Shown here piece by piece: positions 34,001-45,310 of a stretch of DNA of 64,000 bases (within the stretch, counting starts at the first letter, position 1; every line of letters starts with the position of its first letter). The translations under genes were made by a program, and so were the position numbers. Source of the stretch: Pseudeuparius sepicola (Eukaryota > Arthropoda > Insecta > Coleoptera > Anthribidae); NCBI GenBank assembly GCA_963920635.1, contig OY987303.1:48297223-48361222 (forward strand), in the 5' to 3' direction. Under the pieces are notes generated by a model that did not search any database, had not been told where the DNA came from, and worked only from the letters and a program-made list of their open reading frames with translations.

Positions 34001-36297
34001 AACTGTAATGGCATCCACCGCAGTCGAAATGGAACTGCCGCGGCGTCCAGAGCCCGCCGAGATCCGGCCAAATCTCAAGGAACGTTGCCGGATGTGTGCG
34101 ATCCTATAGGACGCTAGCGTCAAGAAATTCGAATCTATTTAAATTATTTTATTATCAGGTGTTTCCGGTCACCGTTGGCTGCCGGGCGATTTAGGCGGCT
34201 CGCCGGATTCCGGAGTTGTCTTTTTCTCGTCAGCCATCCTTCCTCTAAACCTTTTGATTCTCGGATCTCAGATGAAATACACTTTTTGGCAAAAATGAAC
34301 TGGCGTCCCAAAAAACTGTAATGGCATCCACCGCAGTCGAAATGGAACTGCCGCGGCGTCCAGAGCCCGCCGAGATCCGGCCAAATCTCAAGGAACGTTG
34401 CCGGATGTGTGTGATCCTATAGGACGCTAGCGTCAAGAAATTCGAATCTATTTAAATTATTTTATTATCAGGTGTTTCCGGTCACCGTTGGCTGCCGGGC
34501 GATTTAGGCGGCTCGCCGGATTCCGGAGTTGTCTTTTTATCGTCAGCCATCTTTCATCTTTCCTCTAAACCTTTTGATTCTCGGATCTCAGATGAAATAC
34601 ACTTTTTGGAAAAATGAACTGGCGTCCCAAAAAACTGTAATGGCATCCACCGCAGTCGAAATGGAACTGCCGCGGCGTCCAGAGCCCGCCGAGATCCGGC
34701 CAAATCTCAAGGAACGTTGCCGGATGTGTGCGATCCTATAGGACGCTAGCGTCAAGAAATTCGAATCTATTTAAATTATTTTATTATCAGGTGTTTCCGG
34801 TCACCGTTGGCTGCCGGGCGATTTAGGCGGCTCGCCGGATTCCGGAGTTGTCTTTTTCTCGTCAGCCATCCTTCCTCTAAACCTTTTGATTCTCGGATCT
34901 CAGATGAAATACACTTTTTGGCAAAAATGAACTGGCGTCCCAAAAAACTGTAATGGCATCCACCGCAGTCGAAATGGAACTGCCGCGGCGTCCAGAGCCC
35001 GCCGAGATCCGGCCAAATCTCAAGGAACGTTGCCGGATGTGTGTGATCCTATAGGACGCTAGCGTCAAGAAATTCGAATCTATTTAAATTATTTTATTAT
35101 CAGGTGTTTCCGGTCACCGTTGGCTGCCGGGCGATTTAGGCGGCTCGCCGGATTCCGGAGTTGTCTTTTTATCGTCAGCCATCTTTCATCTTTCCTCTAA
35201 ACCTTTTGATTCTCGGATCTCAGATGAAATACACTTTTTGGAAAAATGAACTGGCGTCCCAAAAAACTGTAATGGCATCCACCGCAGTCGAAATGGAACT
35301 GCCGCGGCGTCCAGAGCCCGCCGAGATCCGGCCAAATCTCAAGGAACGTTGCCGGATGTGTGCGATCCTATAGGACGCTAGCGTCAAGAAATTGGAATCT
35401 ATTTAAATTATTTTATCATCAGGTGTTTCCGGTCACCGTTGGCTGCCTGGCGATTTAGGCGGCTCGCCGGATTCCGGAGTTGTCTTTTTATCGTCAGCCA
35501 TCTTTCATCTTTCATCTTTCCTCTAAACCTTTTGATTCTCGGATCTCAGATGAAATACACTTTTTGGAAAAATGAACTGGCGACCCAAAAAACTGTAATG
35601 GCATCCACCGCAGTCGAAATGGAACTGCCGTTGTGTATTTAAATTATTTTATTATCAGGTGTTTCCGGTCACCGTTGGCTGCCGGGCGATTTAGGCGGCT
35701 CGCCGGATTCCGGAGTTGTCTTTTTATCGTCAGCCATCTTTCATCTTTCCTCTAAACCTTTTGATTCTCGGATCTCAGATGAAATACACTTTTTGGAAAA
35801 ATGAACTGGCGTCCCAAAAAACTGTAATGGCATCCACCGCAGTCGAAATGGAACTGCCGCGGCGTCCAGAGCCCGCCGAGATCCGGCCAAATCTCAAGGA
35901 ACGTTGCCGGATGTGTGCGATCCTATAGGACGCTAGCGTCAAGAAATTGGAATCTATTTAAATTATTTTATCATCAGGTGTTTCCGGTCACCGTTGGCTG
36001 CCTGGCGATTTAGGCGGCTCGCCGGATTCCGGAGTTGTCTTTTTATCGTCAGCCATCTTTCATCTTTCCTCTAAACCTTTTGATTCTCGGATCTCAGATG
36101 AAATACACTTTTTGGAAAAATGAACTGGCGACCCAAAAAACTGTAATGGCATCCACCGCAGTCGAAATGGAACTGCCGCGGCGTCCAGAGCCCGCCGAGA
36201 TCCGGCCAAATCTCAAGCAACGTTGCCGGATGTGTGCGATCCTATAGGATGCTAGCGTCAAGAAATTCGAATCTATTTAAATTATTTTATTATCAGG
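31064..36297 (+). repeat. 319-bp satellite array 2 (17 monomers)
   Basis: Starts near 31064, 31379, 31698, 32017, 32336, 32655, 32974, 33293, 33612, 33841, 34160, 34473, 34792, 35105, 35424, 35660 and 35979. The units at 33612 and 35424 are truncated to about 229-236 bp, ending in gccgttgtgtatttaaa; the same truncation occurs at 26847. A variant SNP set (agataaaatacac) marks the units at 32017 and 32655. This is direct evidence that a two-monomer block was copied within the array. Confidence 0.95.
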
Positions 36298-37410
36298 TGT
36301 TTTGAAATATAAATTCCAATTATTGTGTTTTTGTCAAACATTATCGAGCTCTGCATTACTTTGTTTTAAGACAATTAATATCATGATTTTTACAATCAGA
36401 ATCAGTATTGAAGATAAAACGGTGCATCTGGCAACCCCGCACCCCCTACTTTGGGGACGACGGAAGTCACGTGACTGCGAACTAATCAGAATTCGCGTAG
36501 CAGAAAGGCGGCAGAATTAAAAGGAAGTGCAATTCCGCGGCAAATTTAAAACAGTTTAATTTTTTCTGAAAATCATCGATTTCCATTGATTTTCACGCTT
36601 TTCCAGGAGTTCTACGCCGGTACAAGGCTTCCCAGAAGTTGTTGGTAAGCTAGTGTAAAAAAACTTGCTTTGAATTTGTTGTTCTTGTATTCATGCCAAA
36701 AGATGTAAACGATGTGAAATAACAATATAATTATAATAATAAATAAACGTATTAAACTATGAATAATTCGCTATTAAGCTAGGATAGTCAATTCTGGAAA
36801 ATGTACTGCGTATAAATTCCGAGAGAAGTTAGTATAGATGATTAAATAGAAGACACAGTATAATATCAGACAGGTGGCTAGGTTATTGTTCTGGGTCATG
36901 TCGCTTTGACTTTACATTTATTATTCTGGCATTTCACTTTGACCATAGATGAAATAAAGGGTTGACATTTTCTTTGAGAAAGGACAACGGTTTATTCTCC
37001 GAAAGCTTAGACAACACTGCTGTTAAAGTTATTTTTTGAGTCAACGCCCAAAGTTTCCTTCTTTTTATATTAGGCGCAAGAGCGTCACGGGGGGGGGGGG
37101 CTGCCCCCCTAGTTCTGACTGCCACTTCTGGGCCCTTCCTGCCTCCTATCCATTTAGCTGATTAATTTATGTGCCTATGCCTAAATACTAAGTATTGTAT
37201 TTATGAAATTGTAGATGATCCAAAGAACGACGACGCACAACGATGACCACACTCCTCCTACCGTCTGTGTGGCTTGTAGGTATTTTTTTTTTGTTTTGAC
37301 GCGACGGATCAGAAACCTAAATGTAGATCGTTGTTGCCAGTAATGACAAACTTATAATGAAAAGTCATTCAGTAATGTACTTTTTGTATAAATAATAAGA
37401 CATTATTAAA
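36298..37410 (+). repeat. composite tail, variant form (copy 1)
   Basis: Opens like tail form 1 but diverges. It holds GTCACGTGAC (36466-36475), a degraded CCAAT site, and ccagaagttgttgGTAAGC (donor-like, 36645). Next come the Penelope 3' piece (36820-36890) and the tttgagaaagg...ttattctccgaaagct block (36975-37015). A run of 14 G at about 37090 is followed by ctgcccccct. The second copy is at 39996-41074, offset 3,698 bp. Confidence 0.8.
36421..36660 (+). promoter_or_regulatory. promoter-like block with E-box, CCAAT-type site and splice-donor-like end
   Basis: GGAAG-TCACGTGA (ETS-like plus E-box) and a CCAAT-type box (aactaatcag here; intact aaccaatcag at about 40179-40187 in the other variant tail) stand upstream of an AT-rich stretch. 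ttGGTAAGC follows at 36643-36650. This looks like a housekeeping promoter with its first exon and donor. Together with the minus-strand ATG in the monomers, the composite could descend from a two-way promoter. Inference from motifs; no transcript evidence. Confidence 0.35.
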
Positions 37411-39223
37411 CATTAACCTTCTATTATTACTAAACTACTAAAACTGCTACTAAAACCAAATAACATTACATCCAGGTTTATGACGTTTTCTATTCAAGTT
37501 AACAACTTATTGGGTACTAATTATCATCACGTGAGTGAAAGAATTGTTTCGGCAACAAATGCAACACATTTTTATAGTCACTAAATCGGTTTTAAATCTT
37601 ATAAAACGTCGAAAACCAAAAATTTTGTAAAAAAATTGGTTTGTGCGTGTGTATTTGCCCCCCCCCCCCCTTGGGCCAAAAGCTGGGTACGCCTATGATA
37701 AGTCATTTAGATTTCTGTGGCGAAAAACATAGTTAAAAATTAAATAAAAACCCTCTTCCCTTTTCCGTAACGGTGTGACTTTGCAGAGCTATTCGAATAA
37801 TCTCTAATAATACAAATAGGTTCTACTCTCTCAACTAAATGGAGCTAATTTTAGGGTCGCATAACTAAAAATTTGTGGGTGTAAACAATATGCGTAATTA
37901 CAACCTAATTCATCGCTATCTGGGCGATTAGGCGGTTCGCCGAATTCCGGAGTTGTCTTTGATGAAATACACTTTGATGAAATACACTTTTTGGCAAAAA
38001 TGAAATAGCGTCCCAAAAAGCTTCTCTTATAGTACTAAACTACTAATAAATAACATTACATCCAGGTTTATGACGTTTTTATTTCTATTCAACTTTACAA
38101 CTTATTGGGTACTAATTATCATCACGTGAGTGAAAGAATTGTTTCGGCAACAAATGCAACACATTTTTATAGTCACTAAATCGGTTTTAAATCTTATAAA
38201 ACGTCGAAAACCAAAAATTTTGTAAAAAAATTGGTTTGTGCGTGTGTATTTGCCCCCCCCCCCTTGGGCCAAAAGCTGGGTACGCCTATGATAAGTCATT
38301 TAGATTTCTGTGGCGAAAAACATAGTTAAAAATTAAATAAAAACCCTCTTCCCTTTTCCGTAACGGTGTGACTTTGCAGAGCTATTCGAATAATCTCTAA
38401 TAATACAAATAGGTTCTACTCTCTCAACTAAATGGAGCTAATTTTAGGGTCGCATAACTAAAAATTTGTGGGTGTAAACAATATGCGTAATTACAACCTA
38501 ATTCATCGCTATCTGGGCGATTAGGCGGCTCGCCGAATTCCGGAGTTGTCTTTGATGAAATACACTTTGATGAAATACACTTTTTGGCAAAAATGAAATA
38601 GCGTCCCAAAAAGCTTCTCTTATAGTACTAAACTACTAATAAATAACATTACATCCAGGTTTATTACGTTTTTATTTCTATTCAACTTTACAACTTATTG
38701 GGTACTAATTATCATCACGTGAGTGAAAGAATTGTTTCGGCAACAAATGCAACACATTTTTATAGTCACTAAATCGGTTTTAAATCTTATAAAACGTCGA
38801 AAACCAAAAATTTTGTAAAAAAATTGGTTTGTGCGTGTGTATTTGCCCCCCCCCCCCTTGGGCCAAAAGCTGGGTACGCCTATGATAAGTCATTTAGATT
38901 TCTGTGGCGAAAAACATAGTTAAAAATTAAATAAAAACCCTCTTCCCTTTTCCGTAACGGTGTGACTTTGCAGAGCTATTCGAATAATCTCTAATAATAC
39001 AAATAGGTTCTACTCTCTCAACTAAATGGAGCTAATTTTAGGGTCGCATAACTAAAAATTTGTGGGTGTAAACAATATGCGTAATTACAACCTAATTCAT
39101 CGCTATCTGGGCGATTAGGCGGCTCGCCGAATTCCGGAGTTGTCTTTGATGAAATACACTTTGATGAAATACACTTTTTGGCAAAAATGAAATAGCGTCC
39201 CAAAAAGCTTCTCTTATAGTACT
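37411..39223 (+). repeat. about 593-bp hybrid monomers, block 1 (three units)
   Basis: Units repeat at 593-594 bp. Each contains AT-rich sequence with atcatcacgtgagtg, a poly-C tract with ccttgggccaaaagctgggtacgcc (resembling a hAT-type terminus), and, at the right end, a shortened piece of the 319-bp monomer (gcgattaggcggctcgccgaattccggag, then a deletion over the ATG, then gatgaaatacac twice). They are thus fusions of a second repeat with the satellite monomer. Confidence 0.85.
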
Positions 39224-39995
39224 AAACTACTAATAAATAACATTACATCCAGGTTTATTACGTTTTTATTTCTATTCAACTTTACAACTTATTAGGTACT
39301 AATTATCATCACGTGAATGGGACAATTGTTTCGGCAAAAAAATGCAAAAAAAAAATTATTGTCACTAAATCGGTTTAAAATCTTATATAACGTAGAAAAC
39401 AAAAAATTTTGCAAAAAAATTGGCCTGTGTGTGTGTGTGTGTATTTGCCCCCCTCTTGAGCCAAAAGCTGGGTACTGTGGCGAAAAACCTAATTAAAATT
39501 TAAATAAAAACCCTCTTCCCTTTTCCGTAACGGTGTGACTTTCCAGAGCTATTCGAATAATCTCGAAAGATTAAAATCTCTACTCTAATAATAAAAATAG
39601 GTACTCTCTCAACTAAATGTTAGTTAGTTTAACGGTCGCATAACTAAAAATCTGTGGGTGTAAACAATACGCGTATTACCACCTAATTCATAGCTATGTT
39701 GGCTGCCGGGCGATTTAGGCGGCTCGCCGGATTCCGGACTTGTATTTTTATCGTCAGCCATCCTTCCTCTAAACCTTTTGATTCTCGGATCTTAGATGAA
39801 ATACACTTTTTGGAAAAATGAACTGGCGTCCCAAAAAACTGTAATGGCATCCACCGCAGTCGAAATGGAACTGCCGCGGCGACCAGAGCCCGCCGAGATC
39901 CGGCCAAATCTCAAGCAACTTTGCCGGATGTGTGCGATCCTATAGGACGCTAGCGTCAAGAAATTCGAATCTATTTAAATTATTTTATTATCAGG
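39224..39995 (+). repeat. hybrid monomer ending in a complete 319-bp monomer
   Basis: A diverged hybrid unit with (GT)n and a shorter C-run, joined at about 39705 to a nearly full satellite monomer with the gccatccttcctct form. This links the hybrid class to the 319-bp class. Confidence 0.7.
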
Positions 39996-41074
39996 TGTTT
40001 TGAAATATAAATTCCAATTATCGTGTTTTTGTCAAACATTATCGAGCTCTGCATTACTTTGTTTTAAGACAATTAATGTCATGATTTTTACAATCAGAAT
40101 CAGTATTGAAGATAAAACGGTGCATCTGGCAACCCCGCACCCCCTACTTTGGAGACGACGGAAGTCACGCGACTGCGAACCAATCAGAATTCTCGTCGCA
40201 AAAAGGCGGCAGAATTAAAAGGAAGTGCAATTCCGCGGCAAATTTAAAACAGTTTAATTTTTTCTGAAAATCATCGATTTTCATTGATTTTCACGCTTTT
40301 CCAGGAGTTCTACGCCGGTACAAGGCTTCCCAGAAGTTGTTGGTAAGCTAGTGTAAAAAAACTTGCTTTGAATTTGTTGTTCTTGTATTCATGCCAAAAG
40401 ATATAAACGATGTGAAATAACAATATAATTATAAAAATAAATAAACGTATTAAACTATGAATATTTCGCTATTAAGCTAGGATAGTCAATTCTGGAAAAT
40501 GTACTGCGTATAAATTCCAAGAGAAGTTAGTATAGATGATTAAATAGAAGACACAGTATAATATCAGACAGGTGGCTAGGTTATTGTTCTGGGTCATGTC
40601 GCATTGACTTGACATTTATTATTCTGGCATTTCACTTTGACCATAGATGAAATAAAGGGTTGACATTTTCTTTGAGAAAGGACAAAGGTTTATTCTCCGA
40701 AAGCTTAGACAACATTGCTGTTAAAGTTATTTTTTGAGTCAACGCCCAAAGTTTCCTTATTTTTATATTAGGCGCAAGAGCGTCCCGGGGGGGGCTGCCC
40801 CCCTAGTTCTGACTGCCACTTTTGGGCCCTTCCTGCCTCCTATCCATTTAGCTGATTAATTTATGTGCCTATGCCTAAATACTAAGCATTGTATTTATGA
40901 AATTGTAGATGATCCTAAGAACGACGACGCACAACGATGACCACACTCCTACCGTCTGTGTGGCTTGTAGGTATTTTTTTTTGTTTGTTTTGACGCGACG
41001 GATCAGAAACCTAAATGTGGATAGTTGTTGCCAGTAATGACAAACTTATAATGAAAAGTCATTCAGTAATGTAC
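39996..41074 (+). repeat. composite tail, variant form (copy 2)
   Basis: Second copy of 36298-37410. The E-box is lost (cacgcgac) but CCAATCAG is kept. It is interrupted at 41075 by the recombinase element. The continuation (gtataaat.ataagacattattaaac) resumes at about 42290. Confidence 0.8.
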
Positions 41075-42154
41075 TTTTTCCGAAAATCAATCAGAAATAT
41101 TGACATTTTTGATAACATTTTTGAAAGAAAAAGTCAATATTTCCTTGCACTTAGTCGTTGCCAGGCAACGGAAAGTAACTGTTAGGAAATATTTATTTTT
41201 GTACTGTAAGGAAATATTATTTCCTTACAGTTATTTATAAACTAAAAAAATGATTGAGAACAAGTTTTTCGAAAACAATTTTTACTACAAATGATCTTGA
41301 TGTATTCGTTTTAGAGTCTGGTATGCCAACTAAAAGCTTAGATTGTAGGTCTTCTACATCTTGTAAGGTCATTTTAACTAACTCGTCCATTCTACAAGCT
41401 CCAGAAATACCAAATATTACAGCAACCTACAACAATAAATAAATATGTAAATAATCCGAATAAAAATTGAAGTTTTGTGACCTACCTTAATCATTAAATA
41501 TTCTTTATCTGAAGCTTCCTGGATAAATTTGTTGATTTGTTCTTTAGTTAAAATCTTGGATTTTTTTGGCCTATAGCCTTCTGCCTGCCGTTTCAATAAT
41601 GAACGAAGTTTTGGATATTTAGATATATCCACATCATGTCTAATTGCAAGGGTTGCCTTCAACATTGAATAGTTCACCCACAAAGTAGAAGATTTCATCT
41701 TGGAACCAAGCTCCAAGAAGTATGCCATTACAACATTTTCTGAGAATGAACTTGCATTTTTATTCTTACGATATTCTATAAAACGATTGTATGCATAGTT
41801 ATATTTTTCTCTGGATTTTGTTGGCAACAAATCCAAGGAGGCAGTATTTACTGCTTCCGTGAGTTCTGGGGGGGTTCCAGAAATGGAACAGTCATCATCA
41901 CTCATCACTTTATACTTTTACTTTTGCTTTTTAGAACGTTCGAAAACGCGGAAAACACTATGGGAAAACGCCAAAAATAAACTTTTCATGCGTCAAGTTT
42001 GACAATTCAATATTACTTTGTTTCCATAGTTACAAAACAAATATTTCATGGCATCCTTTATTTGTGAATAAAATTAATAATGCTTATTTCAAAATTTTAA
42101 CAAGTTGATTGTAATAATTTATGTTCTTTGAGTAATTTTCGATTTTCGGAAAAA
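41075..42154. mobile_element. small element carrying a tyrosine recombinase gene
   Basis: Bounded by perfect 14-bp inverted ends TTTTTCCGAAAATC (41075-41088) and GATTTTCGGAAAAA (42141-42154). It interrupts a tail whose intact counterpart is at 37370-37400. The left flank of the gene has three short palindromes: aaatattgac..gtcaatattt, gttgccaggcaac, and actgtaaggaaat..atttccttacagt. Element 1,080 bp. Target duplication uncertain because a 140-bp palindrome lies at the right junction. Crypton-like by its gene, though inverted ends are not typical of Cryptons. Confidence 0.65.
41235..41908 (-). CDS. truncated Crypton-like tyrosine recombinase, two exons
   Basis: Exon 1 is 41908-41486 (MMSDDDCSIS...LMIK), with donor GTAGGT. 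The 59-bp intron 41485-41427 ends in ttgttgtag. Exon 2 is 41426-41235. The joined frame is 204 residues. Residues about 25-115 match the core-binding (SAM-like) domain of tyrosine recombinases: LLPTKSREKYNYAYNRF, SENVVMAYFLEL, then KSKILTKEQINKFI. Exon 2 gives GISGACRMDEL, the box with the first catalytic Arg. The His-x-x-Arg and Tyr boxes that should follow are missing, and the frame runs into the element end. It has no internal stop, but it cannot be a complete recombinase. An N-terminal regulator or a damaged copy are both possible. Confidence 0.75.
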
Positions 42155-42292
42155 TAGTATGTATACCTCGTAGGAAAAGCCACATTCCCCGACTCCGTAT
42201 TGCCAGTCTCGGCTTACGCCTCGACAGGCAATCTTTACGGTCGTCCGGGAATGTTCAGCTTTTCCTACTAGGTACACAATGTACTATTTGTA
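42152..42292. repeat. 140-bp imperfect palindrome
   Basis: The arms aaatagta(tg)tac.tcgtaggaaaagc and their complement enclose a second hairpin, attgcc..tctcggc / gcctcgac.ggcaat. It sits exactly at the right junction of the recombinase element. A hairpin of like design lies at 54935-55025. Confidence 0.65.
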
Positions 42293-45200
42293 TAAATGAT
42301 AAGACATTATTAAACATTAAGCTTCTATTATTACTAAACTACTAAAACTACTACTAAAACCAAATAACATTACATCCAGGTTTATGACGTTTTCATTTCT
42401 ATTCAAGTTTACAACTTATTGGGTACTAATTATCATCACGTGAGTGAAAAAATTGTTTCGGCAACAAATGCAACACATTTTTATAGTCACTAAATCGGTT
42501 TAAAATCTTATAAAACGTCGAAAACCAAAAATTTTGTAAAAAAATTGGTTTGTGCGTGTGTATTTGCCCCCCCCCCCCCTTGGGCCAAAAGCTGGGTACG
42601 CCTATGATAAGTCATTTATGATTTCTGTGGCGAAAAACATAGTTAAAAATTAAATAAAAACCCTCTTCCCTTTTCCATAACGGTGTGACTTTGCAGAGCT
42701 ATTCGAATAATCTCGAAAGATTAAAATCTCTACTCTAATAATAAAAATAGGTACTCTCTCAACTAAATGTTAGTTAGTTTAACGGTCGCATAACTAAAAA
42801 TCTGTGGGTGTAAACAATACGCGTATTACCACCTAATTCATAGCTATGTTGGCTGCCGGGCGATTTAGGCGGCTCGCCGGATTCCGGACTAAACTATTAA
42901 TAAATAACATTACATCCAGGTTTATGACGTTTTTATTTCTATTCAACTTTACAACTTATTAGTTACTAATTATTATCATCACGTGAGTGGAAGAATTGTT
43001 TTGGCAAAAAAATGCAACAAATTTTTATAGTCACTAAATCGGTTAAAATCTTATAAAAGATCGAAAACCAAACATTTTGCAAAAAAATTGGTGTGTGTGT
43101 GTATTTGCTCCCCCCCCCCCCTTGGACCAAAAGCTGGGTACGCCCATGATTAGTCATTTATGATTTCTGTGGCTAAAAACCTAATTAAAAATTAAATAAC
43201 AACCCTCTTCCCTTTTCTGTAACGGTGTGACTTTGCAGAGCTATTCGAATAATTTCGAAAGATTAAAGTCTCTTCTCTAATAATACAAATAGGTTAGTAC
43301 TTTCTCAACTAAATGGAGCTAGTTTTACGTTCGCATAACTAAAAATCTCTGGGTATAAACAATATGCGTAATTACCACCTAATTCATCGCTATGTTGGCT
43401 GCCGGGCGATTTAGGCGGCTCGCCGGATTCCGGAGTTGTCTTTTTATCGTCAGCCATCCTTCCTCTAAACCTTTTAATTCTCGGATCTCAGATGAAATAC
43501 ACTTTTTGGCAAAAATGAAATAGCGTCTCAAAAAGCTTCTCTTACTACTAAATAAATAACATTACATCCAGGTTGATGACGTTTTTATTTCTATTCAACT
43601 TTACAACTTATTAGGTACTAATTATCATCACGTGAGTGGAAGAATTGTTTTGGCAAAAAAATGCAATAAATTTTCATAGTCACTAAATCGGTTAAAAATC
43701 TTATAAAAGATCGAAAACCAAAAATTTTGCAAAAAAATTGGTGTGTGTGTGTGTGTGTGTGTGTGTATTTGCTTCCCCCTTGGGCCAAAAGTTGGGTACG
43801 CCCATGATTAGTCATTTATGATTTCTGTGACTAAAAACCTAATTAAAAATTAAATAACAACCCTCTTCCCTTTTCCGTAACGGTGTGACTTTGCAAAGCT
43901 ATTCGAATAATCTCGAAAGATTAAAGTCTCTTCTCTAATAATACAAATGGGTAAGCACTTTCTCAACTAAATGGAGCTAGTTTTACGGTCGCATAACTAA
44001 AAATCTGTGGGTATAAACAATACGCGTAATTACCACCTAATTCATCTCTATGTTGGCTGCCAGGCAATTTAGGCGGCTCGCTGGATTCCGGAGTTGTTTT
44101 TTATCGTCAGCCATCCTACCTTTTGATTCTCGGATCTCAGATGAAATACACTTTTTGGCAAAAATGAAATAGCGTCTCAGAAAGCTTCTCTTACTACTAA
44201 ACTTTTGATTCTCGGATCTCAGATGAAATACACTTTTTGGCAAAAATGAAATAACGTCCCAAAAAGCTTCTCTTACTACTAAACTACTAATAAATAATAT
44301 TACATCCAGGTTTATGACGTTTTTATTTCTATTCAACTTTACAACTTATTAGGTACTTATTATCGTCACAAGAGTGGAAGAATTGTTTTGGCAAAAAAAT
44401 GAAAAAAAAATGTATAGTCACTAAATCGGTCTAAAGTCTTATATAACGTAGAAAACCAAAAATTTTGCAAAAAAAATTATGTGTGTGTGTGTGTATTTGC
44501 CCCCCCACTTGGGCCAAAAGCTGGGTACGCCCATGATTAGTCATTTATGAATTTTAAGGTTTCCGTGGCCTAACCTAATTAAAAATTAAATAAAAACCCT
44601 CTTCTCTTTTCCGTAACGGTGTGACTTTTCAGAGCTATACGAATAATCTCGAAAGATTAAAGTCTCTACTCTTATTCCCTTATTCAACGACTCTGATAAT
44701 ACAAACAGGTACTCTCTCATCTAAATGGAGCTAGTTTTACGTTCGCATAACTAAAAATCTGTGGGTATAAACAATATGCGTAATTACCACCTAATTCATC
44801 GCTATTTTGGCTGCCGGGCGATTTAGGCGGCTCGCCGGATTCCGGAGTTGTCTTTTTATCGTCAGCCATCCTTCCTCTAAACCTTTTTATTCTCGGATCT
44901 CAGATGAAATACACTTTTTGGCAAAAATGAAATAACGTCCCAAAACGCTTCTCTTACTACTAAACTACTAATAAATAATATTACATCCAGGTTTACGACG
45001 TTTTTATTTCTATTCAACTTTACAACTTATTAGGTACTTATTATCGTCACAAGAGTGGAAGAATTGTTTTGGCAAAAAAATGAAAAAAATATTTATAGTC
45101 ACTAAATCGGTCTAAAGTCGTATATAACGTAGAAAACCAAAAATTTTGCAAAAAATGATGTGTGTGTGTGTGTGTATTTGCCCCCCCCCCCCCTTGGGTC

Positions 45201-45310
45201 AAAAGCTGGGTACGCCCATGATTAGTCATTTATGAATTTTCAGGTTTCTGTGGCGAAAAACTTAATTAAAAATTAAATAAAAACCCTCTTCCTCTTTCCG
45301 TAACGGTGTG
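42293..45310 (+). repeat. hybrid monomers, block 2 (about five diverged units)
   Basis: Units start near 42350, 42891, 43543, 44279 and 44960. They keep the poly-C/ccaaaagctgggtacgcc block and the right-hand satellite fragment, but have longer (GT)n runs (43741-43766) and more divergence than block 1. One satellite fragment is duplicated in place at 44115-44280. The domain ends inside a unit at about 45310. Confidence 0.8.

Larger units (their letters stand above)
23290..35543 (+). repeat. tandem segmental duplication, period 6,127 bp
   Basis: 23290-24935 and 29417-31062 match at a constant offset of 6,127 bp. I saw one substitution in the tails (gacggaagtc at about 23640 versus gacgtaagtc at 29768). 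The arrays that follow keep the same offset through the monomer at 32392; after that the second array has two extra monomers (offset 6,765 = 6,127 + 638). The right limit is approximate. A recent large tandem duplication followed by unequal exchange. Confidence 0.85.
23109..45310. repeat. complex satellite domain (319-bp and about 593-bp monomers with composite tails)
   Basis: The domain runs as: one 319-bp monomer plus tail (23109-24720); head, 15 monomers and tail (24720-30850); head, 17 monomers and variant tail (30850-37410); three or four hybrid monomers of about 593 bp and one full 319-bp monomer (37410-39990); variant tail (39990-41070); inserted recombinase element (41075-42154) and palindrome; five more hybrid monomers (42283-45310). 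Monomer GC is clearly above background. Near-identity among copies shows recent homogenisation. Confidence 0.9.

Noticed and set aside
24990..36247. Repeated 70-codon + strand frames (MSFYRQPSFIFP...) in nearly every monomer, and 63-codon minus frames (MTLASYRITHIR...)
   Set aside because: They exist because monomers are near-identical. They do not read through (319 is not a multiple of three), contain no domain, and overlap each other. The shorter minus-strand MADDKK frame has better context and coding-like variation.
41254..41442. + strand frame over the recombinase gene
   Set aside because: It is the complement of exon 2 and the intron of the minus-strand recombinase.
24937..45310. Hammerhead ribozyme in the satellite or tails
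   Set aside because: I looked for the conserved CTGATGA and GAAA cores with flanking stems in monomers and tails, because Penelope elements and some insect satellites have them. I found no credible arrangement by eye.
23109..45310. CRISPR array
   Set aside because: The repeats are hundreds of bases long in a eukaryotic context, with no short repeat-spacer pattern.
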